Part shown: piece by piece, positions 22,263-35,275 of the stretch
Layout of the letters: the number at the start of each line of letters is the position of its first letter
Numbering within the stretch: position 1 is the first letter of the stretch
NCBI GenBank assembly: GCA_014155875.1
Contig: JACEFZ010011667.1
Coordinates: 10,001 to 74,000 of the forward strand
Length of the DNA: 64,000 bases
Direction: 5' to 3'
Source of the DNA: Cepaea nemoralis
Taxonomy: Eukaryota; Mollusca; Gastropoda; Stylommatophora; Helicidae
The notes under the pieces: model-generated
Database searches by the model: none
What the model was told of the DNA's origin: nothing
Seen by the model: the letters and a program-made list of their open reading frames with translations, nothing else
Position numbers and translations under genes: made by a program

Positions 22263-23450
22263 ACAAATCCCCCACCCACCCATCCGTCCCCTATCCATCC
22301 GCTGTCCCCCACACACACATCCACAATCAAACCACACACATACCCACAGGCACATACATTCCCCCATCCATCCATCTCCCAATCTACACATCCCACACAC
22401 ATACCCCACATACACCATCTCCACACCCACACACGCAAACACATCTCCCACCCTCCACACATTCCCCAACACACACATCCCCCACCCACCCACACACAAA
22501 CCCAGGCACACATGCATGCATCCACCCATCCATACCCACCCTCACATCCCCCACCTTCATACATCTCCCCATCCACACGCACACATCCTCCATCCATCCC
22601 ATAACCTACCAACACTCACCCACCCACATATCCTCCACCAACCACCCAAACATCCCCAACCACTCAGCCAAACACATATCCCCCACCCACATATCCAACA
22701 CTCACACATACATATTCCCGCCAACTCACATATCCCGCACCTACCCACACACAAAACCCGCACCCACCCACACATCCCCCACTTACACACATCACCCACC
22801 CACACAATCTCCCCCACCCACACATCCCGCACCCACACACACACACATGTGTGTACCGCACCACACACACGCACCCACCGCAACCTACACACACTCACCC
22901 TCCCACACATCCTCCACCCACCCACTCGACAACCCCCCCCCCCCCCCCGATTCTCCAATCCCCAATTCACACATCCCTTAACTACACATCTCACCGCCCA
23001 TACACACATCCTCGCCACCAACATATTCCTCATCCAAAAAAACACACACCAACCACCCACACACACACCTACCACCCACATATACCCACCGACACATTCG
23101 CCTTCCCACCCACGCACATCCGCCTTCCCACGCACACACACACCCCCACCCATACACTCATCTCTCACACACATCCACCCACTCACGTACTCATCCATCA
23201 ACGACTCACACCCACACATCACCCATCCACCCATAAACACATGCATCTCTCATCTACCCTACCACTCACACACACCCCAACCACCCAGCCAGACACACAT
23301 CCCCCATCCTCACATACATCCTTCATCCACCTGCACATCCTACACCTCCCCCATCCCTCATACATCCCCGCTCCCACATAACACCCCACCCATAAACACA
23401 TTCCCCTCACATACACATCCTCCCTCATGCATTCCCCATACAAATCCTCG

Positions 23451-23484
<34 letters not shown>

Positions 23485-23945
23485 TCTCCCCACCACACAC
23501 ACATCCCCACCTACAAACATCCTCACCCTCACACATACATCCTCCACCCACTCACATTTACCCCATCCACACTCACACACTTCCACCCACACAGACATAT
23601 CCCATTCACAGACACGCCCCACACCCATCCTCCACACCCATTACACACCCATTCTCCATCCCACACACATCTCCCACACACCCATTCACCCACTCAAATA
23701 CACATTCTCTACCCACACCCCACCAACCAACACCCACATACTTCCGACCATCCTCCCAAATATCCCAACACACACACACATACATCCCCCACTGACCACA
23801 CATACCTTCACTCATCCACACATCACGCATCAACCCACACACAACCCCCACACACAACCCATCCACACATACATTCCCACACTCCACACACACCTCTCAC
23901 ATACACACCCACACACACACATCCTCACATCTAGACACATTCATG
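22263..23945. repeat. 1.7-kb CCCACACA-rich tract attached to M copy 2
   Basis: Degenerate units such as CCCACACACATCCCCCACCC with almost no G on the + strand. It gives a 571-codon His/Pro/Thr-rich + strand ORF and Cys/Val/Gly-rich minus-strand ORFs, all artefacts of composition. Confidence 0.93.
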
Positions 23946-24059
23946 ATGCCTCACATGATCATTGAAACTAATAAGAACAAACTCCCACACTTTACACACA
24001 GTTGAGACACTTACGATTGTCGTGAGCATTCTCGCAAAAATGGTAATAAATGGAGAAAA

Positions 24060-25088
24060 AATTGTACATATACATAAAGATTTAAGAATAATAAAGAATA
24101 TTTACTGGAACCAAGTAGCAGTAGTAACCAAGCAATTAAAATGGGAAATAAAGAGGGTAGTTACGAACAGATAAAACTTGGAGTACGACAAGGGTGTGTC
24201 TTGTCACCAGATCTTTTCTCCCTGTATAGCGAAGTAATAATGAGAGAGATCAAAGAGATGCCAGGAATACTAGTTGGAGGTTATAATATAAATAATATAC
24301 GCTATGCAGATGACACAGTATTGCTGGCGGATAATTCAACAGACCTACAACAGTTATTAGACGTTGTAGTAACAGAGAGTGCAAGGAAAGGACTCTCCTT
24401 GAATATCAAGAAAACAGTAACAATGGTAATATCAAAGAAAATGGTGACACCAAAATGTGACATAGAAATAGAAGGAAAAATCCTTAACCAAGTTGATAAT
24501 CTTAGATACCTAGGGGCATTTATAACATCAGATGGAAGATGTACAACAGAGATTAGGAGCAGAATAGGGCAGGAAAAAGCCGCATTTCAGAAAATGAAGA
24601 GTATCTTATGCAATAAGTCACTATCACTGAATGTAAGAAAGAGAGTGCTGAAATGCTATGTAGAACCAGTTTTGCTGTATGGCAGTGAATCTTGGAATGT
24701 AAATGAACAAATTAAGAAGAAATTAGAAGCAACAGAGATGTGGTTCCTGAGACGAATGTTGCGAATTCCTTGGACTGCCAGAGTAACTAACGACGACTGC
24801 CTGAAACAGGCTAATGAAACTAGAACATTATATACAACAATAAGACAGAGACAAACAGCCTTCCTCGGTCATGTGATGAGAAGAGAGGCATTGGAGAACA
24901 TCGTAACAACTGGAAAGATCGAGGGGAAGAGAGGCAGAGGTAGACCAAGAGAAGTGATGCTGGATGGATTGAGAAGGTGGCATGGAGGAATATCAGCAGC
25001 AGAGTTGATCCAGAAAACCAAAGACCGAGATCTATGGAGAGCCATGAACGCCTACGCCAGCCGGCACGGCACTTGATGATGATGATGA
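24060..25088 (+). pseudogene. LINE-D relic: reverse transcriptase 3' half, mostly open
   Basis: After a frame break near 24140 an open frame of 311 codons (24141-25076) reads LGVRQGCVLSPDLFSLY, IRYADDTVLLAD (catalytic YADD), NLRYLGAFITSDGR, EPVLLYGSESW, EMWFLRRMLRIPWTARV and RGRGRPREVML. It ends in TGA with TGATGATGATGATG, the triplet tail. The upstream fragment (DLRIIKNIYWNQ) is the preceding RT region in another frame. The copy is 5' truncated, and RT is the only domain left. A related relic lies at 42555-43170. Confidence 0.88.
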
Positions 25089-25099
25089 GCATAACAAAT

Positions 25100-25128
25100 T
25101 GGTGATGCAATTCAACTCTCTCTCTCTA

Positions 25129-25186
<58 letters not shown>

Positions 25187-25349
25187 TCTTTGTCTCTTTC
25201 TTTCTCTCTCCCACTCACTAACGCTCTCACTCACATTACAGTGATGTTATATTATACATGATAAAATCACGTGGCATACAAATGATAATATGAAAGATGA
25301 AAATACACAAAAAATATGGAATGGCATGTTACAAGACATGCGTGCGCTC

Positions 25350-25426
<77 letters not shown>

Positions 25427-25681
25427 TCTCTCTATCTCTCTCTCTTTCCTACACAGGCACACACACTCTCACACCCATTAACTCTCTCTCTCTATCTCTC
25501 TCTCTCTCTCTCTCACTCTCTCTCACTCTCACTCATACTCCATAACTCTCTCACTCACTCTACAGTGATGTACATGTGTTCATATTATAAAGTATAACAT
25601 CAATTGGCATTCAAAATGATAATATGAACATGAGAATACTCACAAAATATGGAAAAGCATGTTACATGATATGCGTGCGCT

Positions 25682-25760
<79 letters not shown>

Positions 25761-25915
25761 AACAACACACACACACACACACACACATAAACATACACAA
25801 CAATGCGCGCGCGCACACACATCACACACTAATAAATATATTCTTCCATTGTCTCTCTCTCTCTCGTTCGCTCTCTCTCTCAATCACTATTTCCCCCATT
25901 CAGTCACTCTCTCCA

Positions 25916-25987
<72 letters not shown>

Positions 25988-26659
25988 GCAATCACTATTT
26001 CACCCATTATGTCACTCTCTCCATCTTTCATTCATTCTATATCACACTCTCTTTCACTCTCACCCACACACAGACAGACACACTCTATCGCATAAACACG
26101 GAAGCATATACACATACACATACGAGCATACACACAATATACACACGCAAATACACACATATACCCACGCACACATACACACGTCAATACCCATACACAC
26201 ATACTTACACACACAAATAGACACTCCCTAGCATACACTGCATGCATGCATGCACAGATACACACAGACATATGCACATACATACACAAACATACACATA
26301 TATACACACTCACGTACACACATATACACACGCACATAATATAAACACACACACACACACATGTACACACACATAAACACACACATAAACATACTTACAC
26401 ACACAAGCACACACATCTACACACACTTACACACACACACCCATACGCACATTCAGACATGCACACACACCCACATACACACATATAAACATACGGATAC
26501 ACAAATAATGGAGACACGTACACACACCCACCTATCAACCCACCTACACACTTACTTACACATACATGCTGCCTCAAATAATCTCACCCTTTCACTCACA
26601 CATTTACTCTCTAAACCACACTATCTCGCTCTCTTACTCGCACACAGACACACACACTC

Positions 26660-26705
<46 letters not shown>

Positions 26706-27115
26706 ACTTCTCATGCACTCTCTCACTCACCCACTGTCTCTCTCTTATACACTCACTCGCTCTCACACTCACTCACACACGCACATCACACATACTCACA
26801 AATTCTCCCCCTCACTAACTCACTCTCTCTTATTCACTCACTCGCTGACTCTCTAACTCACACTCACTCACTCACTCACTTTCTCACTCTCTCACACAGA
26901 TAGGCATACACACAACACAACCTCTCTCTCACACTAACTCATTCTCTCATTCAATCTCTTACACATACGTGCACACAGACATTGACTTACTCTTTCACTC
27001 TCGCAGGAACACGCGCATACATACTCTCTCACTTTCTCTAAGTCATACTCACTCTCTCCCGCACACTCTTTCTATTTAACTCTCTCACCAACTCTCTCAC
27101 TCACACAGTGAAAAA
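25100..27115. repeat. 2-kb CT/CA dinucleotide-rich block
   Basis: Long (CT)n tracts (about 25137-25175, 25353-25440, 25686-25755, 25925-25983, 26663-26700) and CACACA/ACTC-rich sequence. About 110 bases preceding a (CT)n tract (25240-25350) are repeated, diverged, at 25562-25690, both with CATGTTACA and ATGCGTGCGCTCAA. Confidence 0.93.
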
Positions 27116-27124
27116 TAATAGTGA

Positions 27125-29563
27125 AAAAATGATACCAGTAGGTGACTTATGGAGGCATATAGTCGATATGAAGTAAGTATTGAAAGAGTTTTCGGTTGAA
27201 TGTGTAGTGACTCATTGGCGTTTTAAGATCTGGTGGAAGGCTGTTCCACAAGTGAGCACCAGAATACGCGAAACATGTTTTGTATAAGTCCAGTCTAGGC
27301 TTTGGAACCTGTAATAAATTTAAGCACTTACTGTTCATTGCATTAGATTGAATTAACGGTAGAAGATACTCTGGGTATTTTCAGATATAATTTTATTCAC
27401 TAATTTGGCTTTGTTAAAAAGGAATCGCTTTCTAAGTGGTAGAAGTCTTAGATGACTATATAAGTTATTACTTTCAACGTGCTTTATGCCAGAAACTAGA
27501 CGTATAGCGCGGTTTTGAAGCGAACACAGTCGTTTCATATTAGATTTAGGACACCCATTACAGACTGTGGAACAATAGTCGAGAGGTGATTGGATATAGG
27601 ATGCATAGAATACGTGTGCTTTCATCCAAGAAGTGCTGAATTTTAGTAAGTTGGTAATCTTTTTGTGCTGGACTCTTGGTGAGGACATGAACATGAGAGC
27701 TCCAGTATAGATGTCTGTCAATTAAAAGACCTAATGTTTTGTGTTCATTTACATTAACTATAGGTAACGTGTCCACGTGGAGATCGAGCGGTGCCCCAGT
27801 TATGGCTAGGGTCTGTAGTTTTTGTCTGGTCGTTATTAGCATGGATTTGGTTTTGTCGATGTTGATTATCATGAGGTTTTCATTGCTCCATCTACTAAGG
27901 TTATACATTTCGTTTTGTAAAGAGATCTCTAAGTCACTACAGGTTCTCTTGACTTGTGTAAATAGTGTAGTTGTCTGCAAATAGATCAAACGAAGTATTG
28001 AGATATAAAGGAAGATCGTTAAGATAAACTGCAAAAAACAGCGGTCCTAGTATTGAGCCCTGAGGCACATCAATATTAAGTTGTGTTGGTCTTGATAGAT
28101 AGTTATTGAAGGACACTACTTGTTGTCTGTCGGATAAAAATGACGTAATTAGGTTCACCATACTGGTACTAGTCTTCATTTGTTTTAATTTGCTAATTAA
28201 AATATCACCATCTACCATATCAAAGGCCTTTTTAAAGTCAACAAATACTGCTCCACAAATTTTGCCATTGTTGATACACAGACGCCGGTTATCAGTCATT
28301 TTTGTTAGGTTACTATGGCAAGAATATTTAGGTCGAAAACCAGATTGACTGTCAATTATTAGATCGTTGTTAATTAAATGGTGTAATGTTATTTTATGTA
28401 TGTGTTTTTCTAATGGCTTTAATATGGACGATAGTAAGGAAATAGGTCTATAATTACCCAAGACGCTATTATCAGTTAAGCCATTTTTAAGTAGAGGATA
28501 CATTTTTAGCAATTTTAAAGGCAGATAGAAAGTAGTTTTTGGACAGGCACTGGTTATATATGAACGTCAAGGCCTTACTTATAATTGGTGCAGCACAGCG
28601 AAGAATTCTATTACTGATACCATCTGGGCCTTCTGAATTTGTTGCTTTGAGAGATATTTATATACGTCTGCAACAGACATCAAGGGAATCTCAGGGGGAA
28701 TATTTCTAGAGCATTTCTCTTCACAGAATGATGACAGTGAGCTTAAATTACATGCTGAGTCTGGTATTGAGGACTTTAGATTCTCTATTTCTGATTGAAA
28801 GAAGCAACTGAAATCCTCGCATGTTATAGTGCTCGGTATTGCTGACTCTGAAGAGTGTTTCTTGTTGGTTAGCGAGTTAATAGCCTTCCATATATTTGTG
28901 TTATTTGATTTATCTGAAGTCAAATTTTTGAAATGATCTTTCTTTATCCTACGAATTTCGTATTTAACTTTATTTCTTAGCCTGCGGCAATTGATAAAAT
29001 CTTCATGTTTGTGCGCTGTATCTCGTTCTCTCATGATTTCGAGAACTTCACTAGTCACCCATGGAGATTTATGTTGATTCTTCACTCGAACTTCTTTAAC
29101 TGGCACATATTTATCAAACACACTGTAGACTGTCTTTGTCCAGTAAGCTAATGCATCATCCGGATCAGGAAGACGGTAAACATTGTTCAATTGCTGCATT
29201 TTTTAAGTCGTCTAAAAATAAACTTTGTTTGATAGCTTTTAGATTTCTAAATTTGATGATTAAATGTTTATTTTAAGGAGTTTTGAACCTAGTTTTCGAC
29301 CATGTACAACATATTGGGTAATGATCACCAACTGCACTAATAGGAACAGAACATTCGATAATATTAACTGGACAAGTAACATATATATGATCAATTATAG
29401 TTGAGGAGGTGTCTGTAACCCTTGTGGGACGGTTTATTAGTTGTTTGAAATCGCTAGATAGAATGATATTGTCTCATGCCTGGTTGGATTTAGTAATATC
29501 TATGTTAAAGTCACCTAATATCATGACTTCTCTACCTGCTGTAATCACTCTATCCACCTATTA
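27125..29563 (-). mobile_element. CR1/L2-like LINE, 5' truncated, decayed
   Basis: From the 29563 end the minus strand reads the end of an endonuclease (VMILGDFNIDITKS, DHYPICC), a linker (28579-29199, HKSPWVTSEVLEIM), reverse transcriptase and a C-terminal YSGAHLWNSLPPDL motif. YAGAKLWNSLP-type ends and VPQGSILGPLFF mark the CR1/L2/Rex group. There is no clear target duplication, and the 3' end is AT-rich. Confidence 0.85.
27147..29199 (-). pseudogene. CR1/L2-like ORF2 fragments (linker, RT, C-terminus)
   Basis: Segments are the linker (29199-28579), RT palm (28512-27937: QSGFRPKYSCHSNL, AVFVDFKKAFDMVD, VPQGSILGPLFF, DLFADNYTIY), thumb (28034-27353: HKTLGLLIDRHLYW, CPKSNMKRLCSLQNRAIRLV) and C-terminus (27338-27147). 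The catalytic FADD box reads FADN: the second Asp codon is Asn at 27970-27972. At least three frameshifts separate the pieces. Confidence 0.85.
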
Positions 29564-29921
29564 GTGAAACAGTCATACCAACTGTACCCAGCACACGGAT
29601 TCCGATATAGGTATCCAATGAGAAACGGTTGCTGGCTGGCTGGCTTCACCTCTAACCAAACACATTCTATCTCTACTGAATCGAGATCACTTCTACGGGA
29701 ACAGTTGAGAGAATTGAAAATGTATCTAGACGTCTGTCTAGCTGTCTGTTTGTCTGTGTGGACGTATGTTTAGCCATCTGTTTGTCTTTCTAGCTGTCTG
29801 TCTAGACAGAAACAAACTCACTACTCCACGGTAAGAAAGGACAGTTTCAGCACGTTAAGTCCCCCACCCACGCCGAACCGCCGTGCAGACAGATATTCAT
29901 GTTGCTAATAATCTGTTCCAG
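29564..29921. other. Intron upstream of the first EGF exon
   Basis: Short CTGT/CTAG-type repeats at about 29725-29810. Otherwise nothing recognised before the acceptor (TAATCTGTTCCAG). Confidence 0.6.
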
Positions 29922-30158
29922 CCCAAGTCTGTCCCGAAGGATTCTACGGGATCTCCTGCCGCGAGGTGTGCACTTGCAACCCGTACGAGTACTGTGATTC
30001 AATCACGGGGGGCTGTACCAAGGGATGTCGTGATGGATTTTATGGTTTCAATTGCAGCAGCCCCTGCCCCAGAAACTGCCGTACGGGAAGATGCAATCCG
30101 CGGTCTGGCACCTGTCGCAGGTGTGCCGACGGATTCTTGGGGGACACCTGTAAGAAAT
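29922..30158 (+). CDS. Receptor exon: about two EGF-like units
   Basis: The acceptor is CTGTTCCAG and the donor is AAAT|GTAAGA. The 237-bp exon is phase 1/1. It reads AQVCPEGFYGISC, REVCTCNPYEYCD, GCRDGFYGFNCSSPCPRNC and CADGFLGDTCKK, a run of MEGF-type EGF-like repeats (CP.GFYG..C..C). A second possible donor sits 9 bases upstream (ACCT|GTAAGA) but would drop two Lys codons and the shared frame spacing, so the downstream one is preferred. It joins the fucolectin domain end (CEVQAFG-A-QVCPEG). Confidence 0.92.
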
Positions 30159-30287
30159 GTAAGAACATGTCTGTTTGATTCGTGAGCGATGTTGCTTCTA
30201 GTTGATAAGTTAGTTGTATTTCGTTTACAGAACCTTGCAGTTAATCCCAGCATTTATTGGCCGTTTGCGATTTACAAGGAATTGTTT

Positions 30288-30955
30288 TAATTCACTGAGG
30301 GGTCAGTGGTGAGAAAAAGACGTAGTGGTTGGGTTTCATCGCGAAGGCTAATAGAAGATGCTTGAAAAAATGAGAGTCTGGCATATGAGACTACCCTCCA
30401 GCATGATAATTGAGGTGGAAACACCTTGAGAGTAAACGCGGCATTCCGTTGGTTAGTGGAGACCACTGCAACACACATTGTATTCATTACGGACTCAGCG
30501 AGTATGCTTAGTAAGGTGGAGAAAGGAATGTTTCGCGTCGAATGGTTATCCTCGCTCCAGATTGTGAGAACTGTATGAATATTTTTTGCCCTGGGCCATG
30601 CTGGAGTGCGGGGGAATGAACAGGCTGATGGGCTGGCAGGGAATGCACCTGTCTGTGGTAGACTGGGTAGTGGTAGATTACCTATATACAAGGGAGAGGT
30701 GGTCGAGCGCCAGTGGGACCAGACTGAGAACCCGTATGTGGAAAGAATGATATTGCAGGGGATCGCAGGGGTTCTTGAAGAATATCAAAACTGAAAGAGG
30801 AGACCAGGATAACCTGTAATCAGATAGCGTTGGGAACGATTAGTAATATGACTCTACGCTGGCTGTTGCACAGGGGAACGAAGCGTATATGGGAATGTCC
30901 TGAGTGCATTGATGTCGGTTCTTAGCTCAACGTAACTCAACTCTCCGGGATTTTC
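30288..30955 (+). pseudogene. LINE-C relic (RNase H domain and C-terminus)
   Basis: Frames read FTEGSVVRKRRSGW, then FITDSASMLSKVEKGMFRVEW, then GHAGVRGNEQADGLAGNA. The end (WLLHRGTK...WECPECIDVGS) resembles other LINE-C copies. It is the RNase H DEDD set plus a conserved C-terminal domain with several breaks, ending in CTCAACGTAACTCAACTC, the pentanucleotide tail typical of this family. Confidence 0.8.
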
Positions 30956-31339
30956 CCCAGTACAGCCGACTTAGAAGCGAAAATGGCCGAATGAGATGCA
31001 CTGCATTGAAAACTCTGTAACAGAACGGGAGCTGTGTAAACTGTTGACTACGTTGTGAGAACTCATCCGTCGATGCCAAACATGAACGCGCGAAGGCAAA
31101 ACCAAAAAAAAAAGAAAGAAAAAAAAGAAGAATAGAAAAAAAAAAGAAAGAAAGAGAAGCTAAGAAATCAGAAAGGTGCACACACTCGGAATGGAACCTT
31201 AGACATGGAGAATATAATGGATTTGTACAACGTTTAGCCAAGTGGGAGTCTTCTTCCTCTGCATGGAAAGCACCAAGAAGGAATGTCCAGTGGCCATGCA
31301 AAAACAAACAACCATCTGAACAACCAAACAAGCCTGTAA

Positions 31340-32075
31340 TCAACCGAAAAACAAATCAATCAATGAAGCAACCAAGCACCCATTCAAACATCCTACCAAA
31401 CAACCAACCAACCAATGAAACAACCAAGCACCCATTCAAACATCCTACCAAACAACCAGCCAACCAACGAACCAACCACTCAAACCACCAAGCAATGAGC
31501 TTCAACCGCCAACCAACATATCAGCCAATCAAGCAAGCAAGATACAAATCATTCCGTCAACCAACCAAACAACTAAACAGCTAACCAACCAACTAACTAG
31601 CACATTAAGAGCACATCCAACCAACCAACCAACCTACCAACCAACCAACGACCGACCGACCGACCGACCGACCGACCAGCCAACCAACAAACTCATCCAC
31701 CATTGAACGAATGAACCAATAAAATAAAAACACAGATAACTAATCTTCTCACAAACCAACCAGCCAATAAAACAAACAACCAACCAAACACCTAACCAAC
31801 CATCCAAGCAAGCAAGCAACCAACCAACCAATGAAATAACCATCAAATCAACTTCAACAACCAACCAGCCAACCAACCAACTAACCAACCAACTAACTAA
31901 CCCACCAACCAACTAGCCAACCAACTAACTAACCAACCAACCAACCAATCATCCCGCCAACCAACCAACCAGCCAGCCAACCAACCAACCAACCAACCAA
32001 CTAACCAATCAACCAACCACCCAACAAACTAACCAATCAACCAACCAACCAACCAACAACCAACCAACCATTATG
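31340..32075. repeat. (CCAA)n tetranucleotide block
   Basis: About 730 bases of CCAA-type units with CGAC and CAAA variants. It ends about 13 bases before the acceptor of the next receptor exon. Confidence 0.95.
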
Positions 32076-32088
32076 TACAATGTTTCAG

Positions 32089-32220
32089 CATGTCCAAATG
32101 GCACACACGGGACGAACTGTACCAAACTGTGCCCGACAACCTGTGAAGGCGACCTGTGTGACCCTGTTAGCGGTGACTGCTTCAGATGTAAAGAAAAATT
32201 TGTACCGCCTAAATGTGAAG
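32089..32220 (+). CDS. Receptor exon: EGF-like repeat
   Basis: The acceptor is TACAATGTTTCAG and the donor is GAAG|GTTAGT. The 132-bp exon encodes one 44-residue EGF-like unit. It reads [19 protein letters not shown] and then [17 protein letters not shown], with Cys spacing identical to exon 34684-34814. Phase 1/1. Confidence 0.9.
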
Positions 32221-32560
32221 GTTAGTGGCTTCCCCTGACCCTATATTTGTCTGTATCGTATAAGGCTGACTTTTGCACAAGCCAAGGCCACATATTTATT
32301 AGAGGCATTGCTGGATTTGCCATCATCAAGATAACTGAGGGACAGTTGGGACAGTTTGGCCACCGATTCCTACATGCATTCATGCCATTAAGATGTGATG
32401 GTCGCATGGCACTAAAGTCACGTAGCAGGAATATTCCATCATAATTCAATGTTGCATCATCATTATCTTCATCGTTGTCATCACATGTATCATCGTCAGG
32501 AACAGCTTCCTTGTTGAATGTCGTCTGTCTTCGTATGCCTTTTATTTAAGCATACTTCCC

Positions 32561-32561
32561 G

Positions 32562-32619
<58 letters not shown>

Positions 32620-32645
32620 CTCTCTCCTCTCTCTCTCTCCTCCCA

Positions 32646-32682
<37 letters not shown>
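32561..32682. repeat. (CT)n then (CA)n microsatellite
   Basis: CT units to about 32640, then CA units to about 32678. It borders the 3' tail of LINE-A copy 2. Confidence 0.95.
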
Positions 32683-33812
32683 CTCATCATCTCATCTCAT
32701 CATGTTCCTCTTGTACCTTGCGGTGTCGAGGTGAAGTATAAACATCGTGAGAGTGCCCGATTATGGGCTTCATGTATCGATATTCCCATGGACTCTGCTA
32801 TTCCCTCCGTCTAACGTTTACGTGGTCGGCCTCTTCCTCTGTTTCCATCTGGTCTGTATATCATTGCTTGTTGTGGTATGCTGTTGAATGGTAACCTACT
32901 TGCATGGCCAAACCATTTCACTAGCTGCTTTCTAATAAAATCTAGTGCTGCTGTAACCCCCACTTTAGAAATGATTTCTTCATTTCTGATCTTATCTCTT
33001 CTTATACGTTGAGTATTCTTCTCAGGAATCTCATTTCTGTTGTTGTGATTTTTCTTTTCTCTTTTTCTGTCATTGTCCAGGTTTGGCATTGGTAGCATAG
33101 AGCTGGTAGGAAGATTGTGTTGTAAAGTGCTTTCTTAGTAGTTACTGATACATGTTTGTTCTTTAGTATTGGTGCCATTTGTCCAATGAGTTGGTTTGCC
33201 TTATTGCATCTATTTTCGATCTCGTCTTCTGATCTGCCATTTGATGATATTATACTTCCTAGGTACTTTGAAACTCTTTACTTGTTTCAAGGGATGTTCG
33301 TTTAGGTGAATTGTTTTTTTTTTCTTCTTTAGTTATAGTCATTACCTCTGTTTTGCTTGTGCTAATTTTCATGTTATGTTCCCTACACATTTCGTTTAGA
33401 CTATTCATGTGATCTTCTAATTCAGCTTCTGATTTTGCTATTAGTGCTTGGTCGTCCGCAAACAGGAGTTCTCTAATGGTTAGATTTGCAGATGGTTCTT
33501 CTTCTGTGTTCTCGTCATGCAGTATTCTTGCGCTCTCTGTTTGGCTGATTTCTTTACATATGAGGTCTATATATGTTACAAACAAGAGAGGGGACAGGAC
33601 ACAACCTTGTCGTACTCCAGATCTTATGGTGAAGGGTTTCTGAGTGATCTCCAGTTGCTCTCACTATGCATTCCCTGTTGTTGTATAAGCTTCTACATAG
33701 GATTGTTAGATGTGTAGTCACTCCATATTGTTTAATGATTTCCCACAGCTAGTTTCTATCTACTCTGTAAAATGCCTTTTATTGGTCGACAAAGGCTAAG
33801 TAGAGTGTTTGA
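32683..33812 (-). mobile_element. LINE-A copy 2 (RT 3' half)
   Basis: Clearly similar to 14081-15230, sharing TTCCTCTTGTACCTTGCGGT, RELLFADDQALIAKSEAEL and RGRGRPRKR. Where copy 1 lacks bases between PSAN and IRELLF, this copy reads EEEPSANLTIRELL, so it is nearer the ancestral frame. It is truncated 5' at about 33812 and runs straight into (CATA)n. Confidence 0.88.
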
Positions 33813-33815
33813 TTG

Positions 33816-33894
33816 TTTGATACATACATACATACATACATACATACATACATACATACATACATACATACATACATACATACATACATACCTA

Positions 33895-33937
<43 letters not shown>

Positions 33938-33991
33938 ACACACACATACATACATACATACATACATACATACACACACATACATACATAC

Positions 33992-34024
<33 letters not shown>

Positions 34025-34645
34025 CATACATACACACACACATACATACATGCACACAAACACATACACACAGACAGACACACAGACAAACATACAGACT
34101 GACAGACATATAGATAGACAGACAGACAGTCGTACCTGTCTACCTAACAGCTTAAATAAATACCTACTTACCTAGCTACTTACCTAATTACCTAACTAGG
34201 TTCCTACCCACCAACTTTCCAACATATCAAGCTACCTACCTACCAACTAAACTAGCTACCTACCTAAAACATACCTACCAACCTACCTACCAACCAACCA
34301 ACCAACTTATCTACCTGTCAAACAATCTACCTACCAACGTACTTACCTACCTACAAACCTACCAACGTACCCACCTACACATATACCTACCTCCCTATCT
34401 CCTTACAAACCTACCTTACAACATTTCCGCTTACCTACTTATCTACCTATTCACCTGCCTACATACCAGTCTACCTAGCAATATACCTATCTACCAGCCT
34501 ACAAAACAACCAACCTACCTACCTACTTACCAAACTACCTATCTGCCTGTTAACCTACCTAACTACCTACCTACTTATATACCTACCTAACTACCTCGCC
34601 ACCTACCTGCCTACTTTCCCACTAATATGCCAACCTCCTTCCTAC
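33816..34645. repeat. (CATA)n, (TGCC)n and (CCTA)n tetranucleotide block
   Basis: CATA to about 33890, TGCC to 33938, CATA/CACA to about 34060, then degenerate CCTA/CCAA to 34645, about 40 bases before the next exon. Confidence 0.95.
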
Positions 34646-34683
34646 CTACCATCCTATTTTAAATATATACATAGATATTCCAG

Positions 34684-34814
34684 AATGTCGTCAAGGTTTT
34701 TATGGCGTGAACTGCTCCCAGCTGTGTTCAGACCGCTGTAAAGACGCGCTATGCAACAACGTTACAGGCAGGTGTTTGCGTGCAAGCCCCAGTTTGAAGG
34801 CGACAACTGTGAAG
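34684..34814 (+). CDS. Receptor exon: EGF-like repeat with apparent 1-bp deletion
   Basis: The acceptor is GATATTCCAG (an in-frame alternative ends at 34674) and the donor is GAAG|GTATGT. It reads ECRQGFYGVNCSQLCSDRC and NNVTGRC, then the frame slips; one base over it reads ACKPQFEGDNCEG, which completes the EGF unit. The exon is 131 bp, whereas the homologous exon 32089-32220 is 132 bp with identical Cys spacing. A single missing T in TGTTTGCG explains it. Either a sequencing or assembly error, or a true null or secreted allele. Confidence 0.85.
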
Positions 34815-34924
34815 GTATGTCCTGTCTCAAGTCCGTTGTTCACCGGCATTTCTTGTTTTGCACTGTGACTGGAACTGATGAAGCAGTGATTAGATCACTT
34901 ACCTGCCGCTCTGCGGCTCTTCGT

Positions 34925-35275
34925 ATTTTCTCGAAAGTAAACAGGAAGACAACAGAAATGAGATTCGTGAGAAGAATAGTCAATGTACTAAGAAGAGAGA
35001 AAATCAGAAATGAAGCTCTTGATTTTATTAGAAGGCAGCAAGTCAAATGGTTTGGCCATGTAACTAGGTTACCAGCTAACAGTATACCACAATAAGCAAT
35101 GATGTACAGACCAAATGGAAGCAGAAGAAGCCACCGGCCACATAAATGATGGACAGAGAGAATAGCAGAGTGCATGGGAATCTCGATATATGAAGCACAT
35201 AAATGGGCACTCTCCCGCTGTTTATACTTCACCTCGACATCGCTCGGTTCAAAAGGAGCAAGACAAGATACAGGA
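34925..35275 (+). mobile_element. LINE-A copy 3 (thumb and 3' end fragment)
   Basis: Contains MRFVRRIVNV, RRQQVKWFGHVTRL and the sequence ending TTTATACTTCACCTCGAC, the 3' part of LINE-A in + orientation. An internal deletion and stops are present. Confidence 0.8.

Noticed and set aside
22219..23934. 571-codon His/Pro/Thr-rich ORF
   Set aside because: Produced by CCCACACA composition; the same tract gives open Cys/Val/Gly frames on the other strand and no start or splice context.
30141..30150. Alternative donor ACCT|GTAAGA for the EGF exon
   Set aside because: It would drop two residues; the downstream AAAT|GTAAGA keeps the same phase and regular EGF spacing. Not excluded as a minor form.
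34664..34683. Upstream acceptor ACATAG for exon 34684-34814
   Set aside because: In frame but adds three codons; the 34683 acceptor gives the length expected from the homologous exon.
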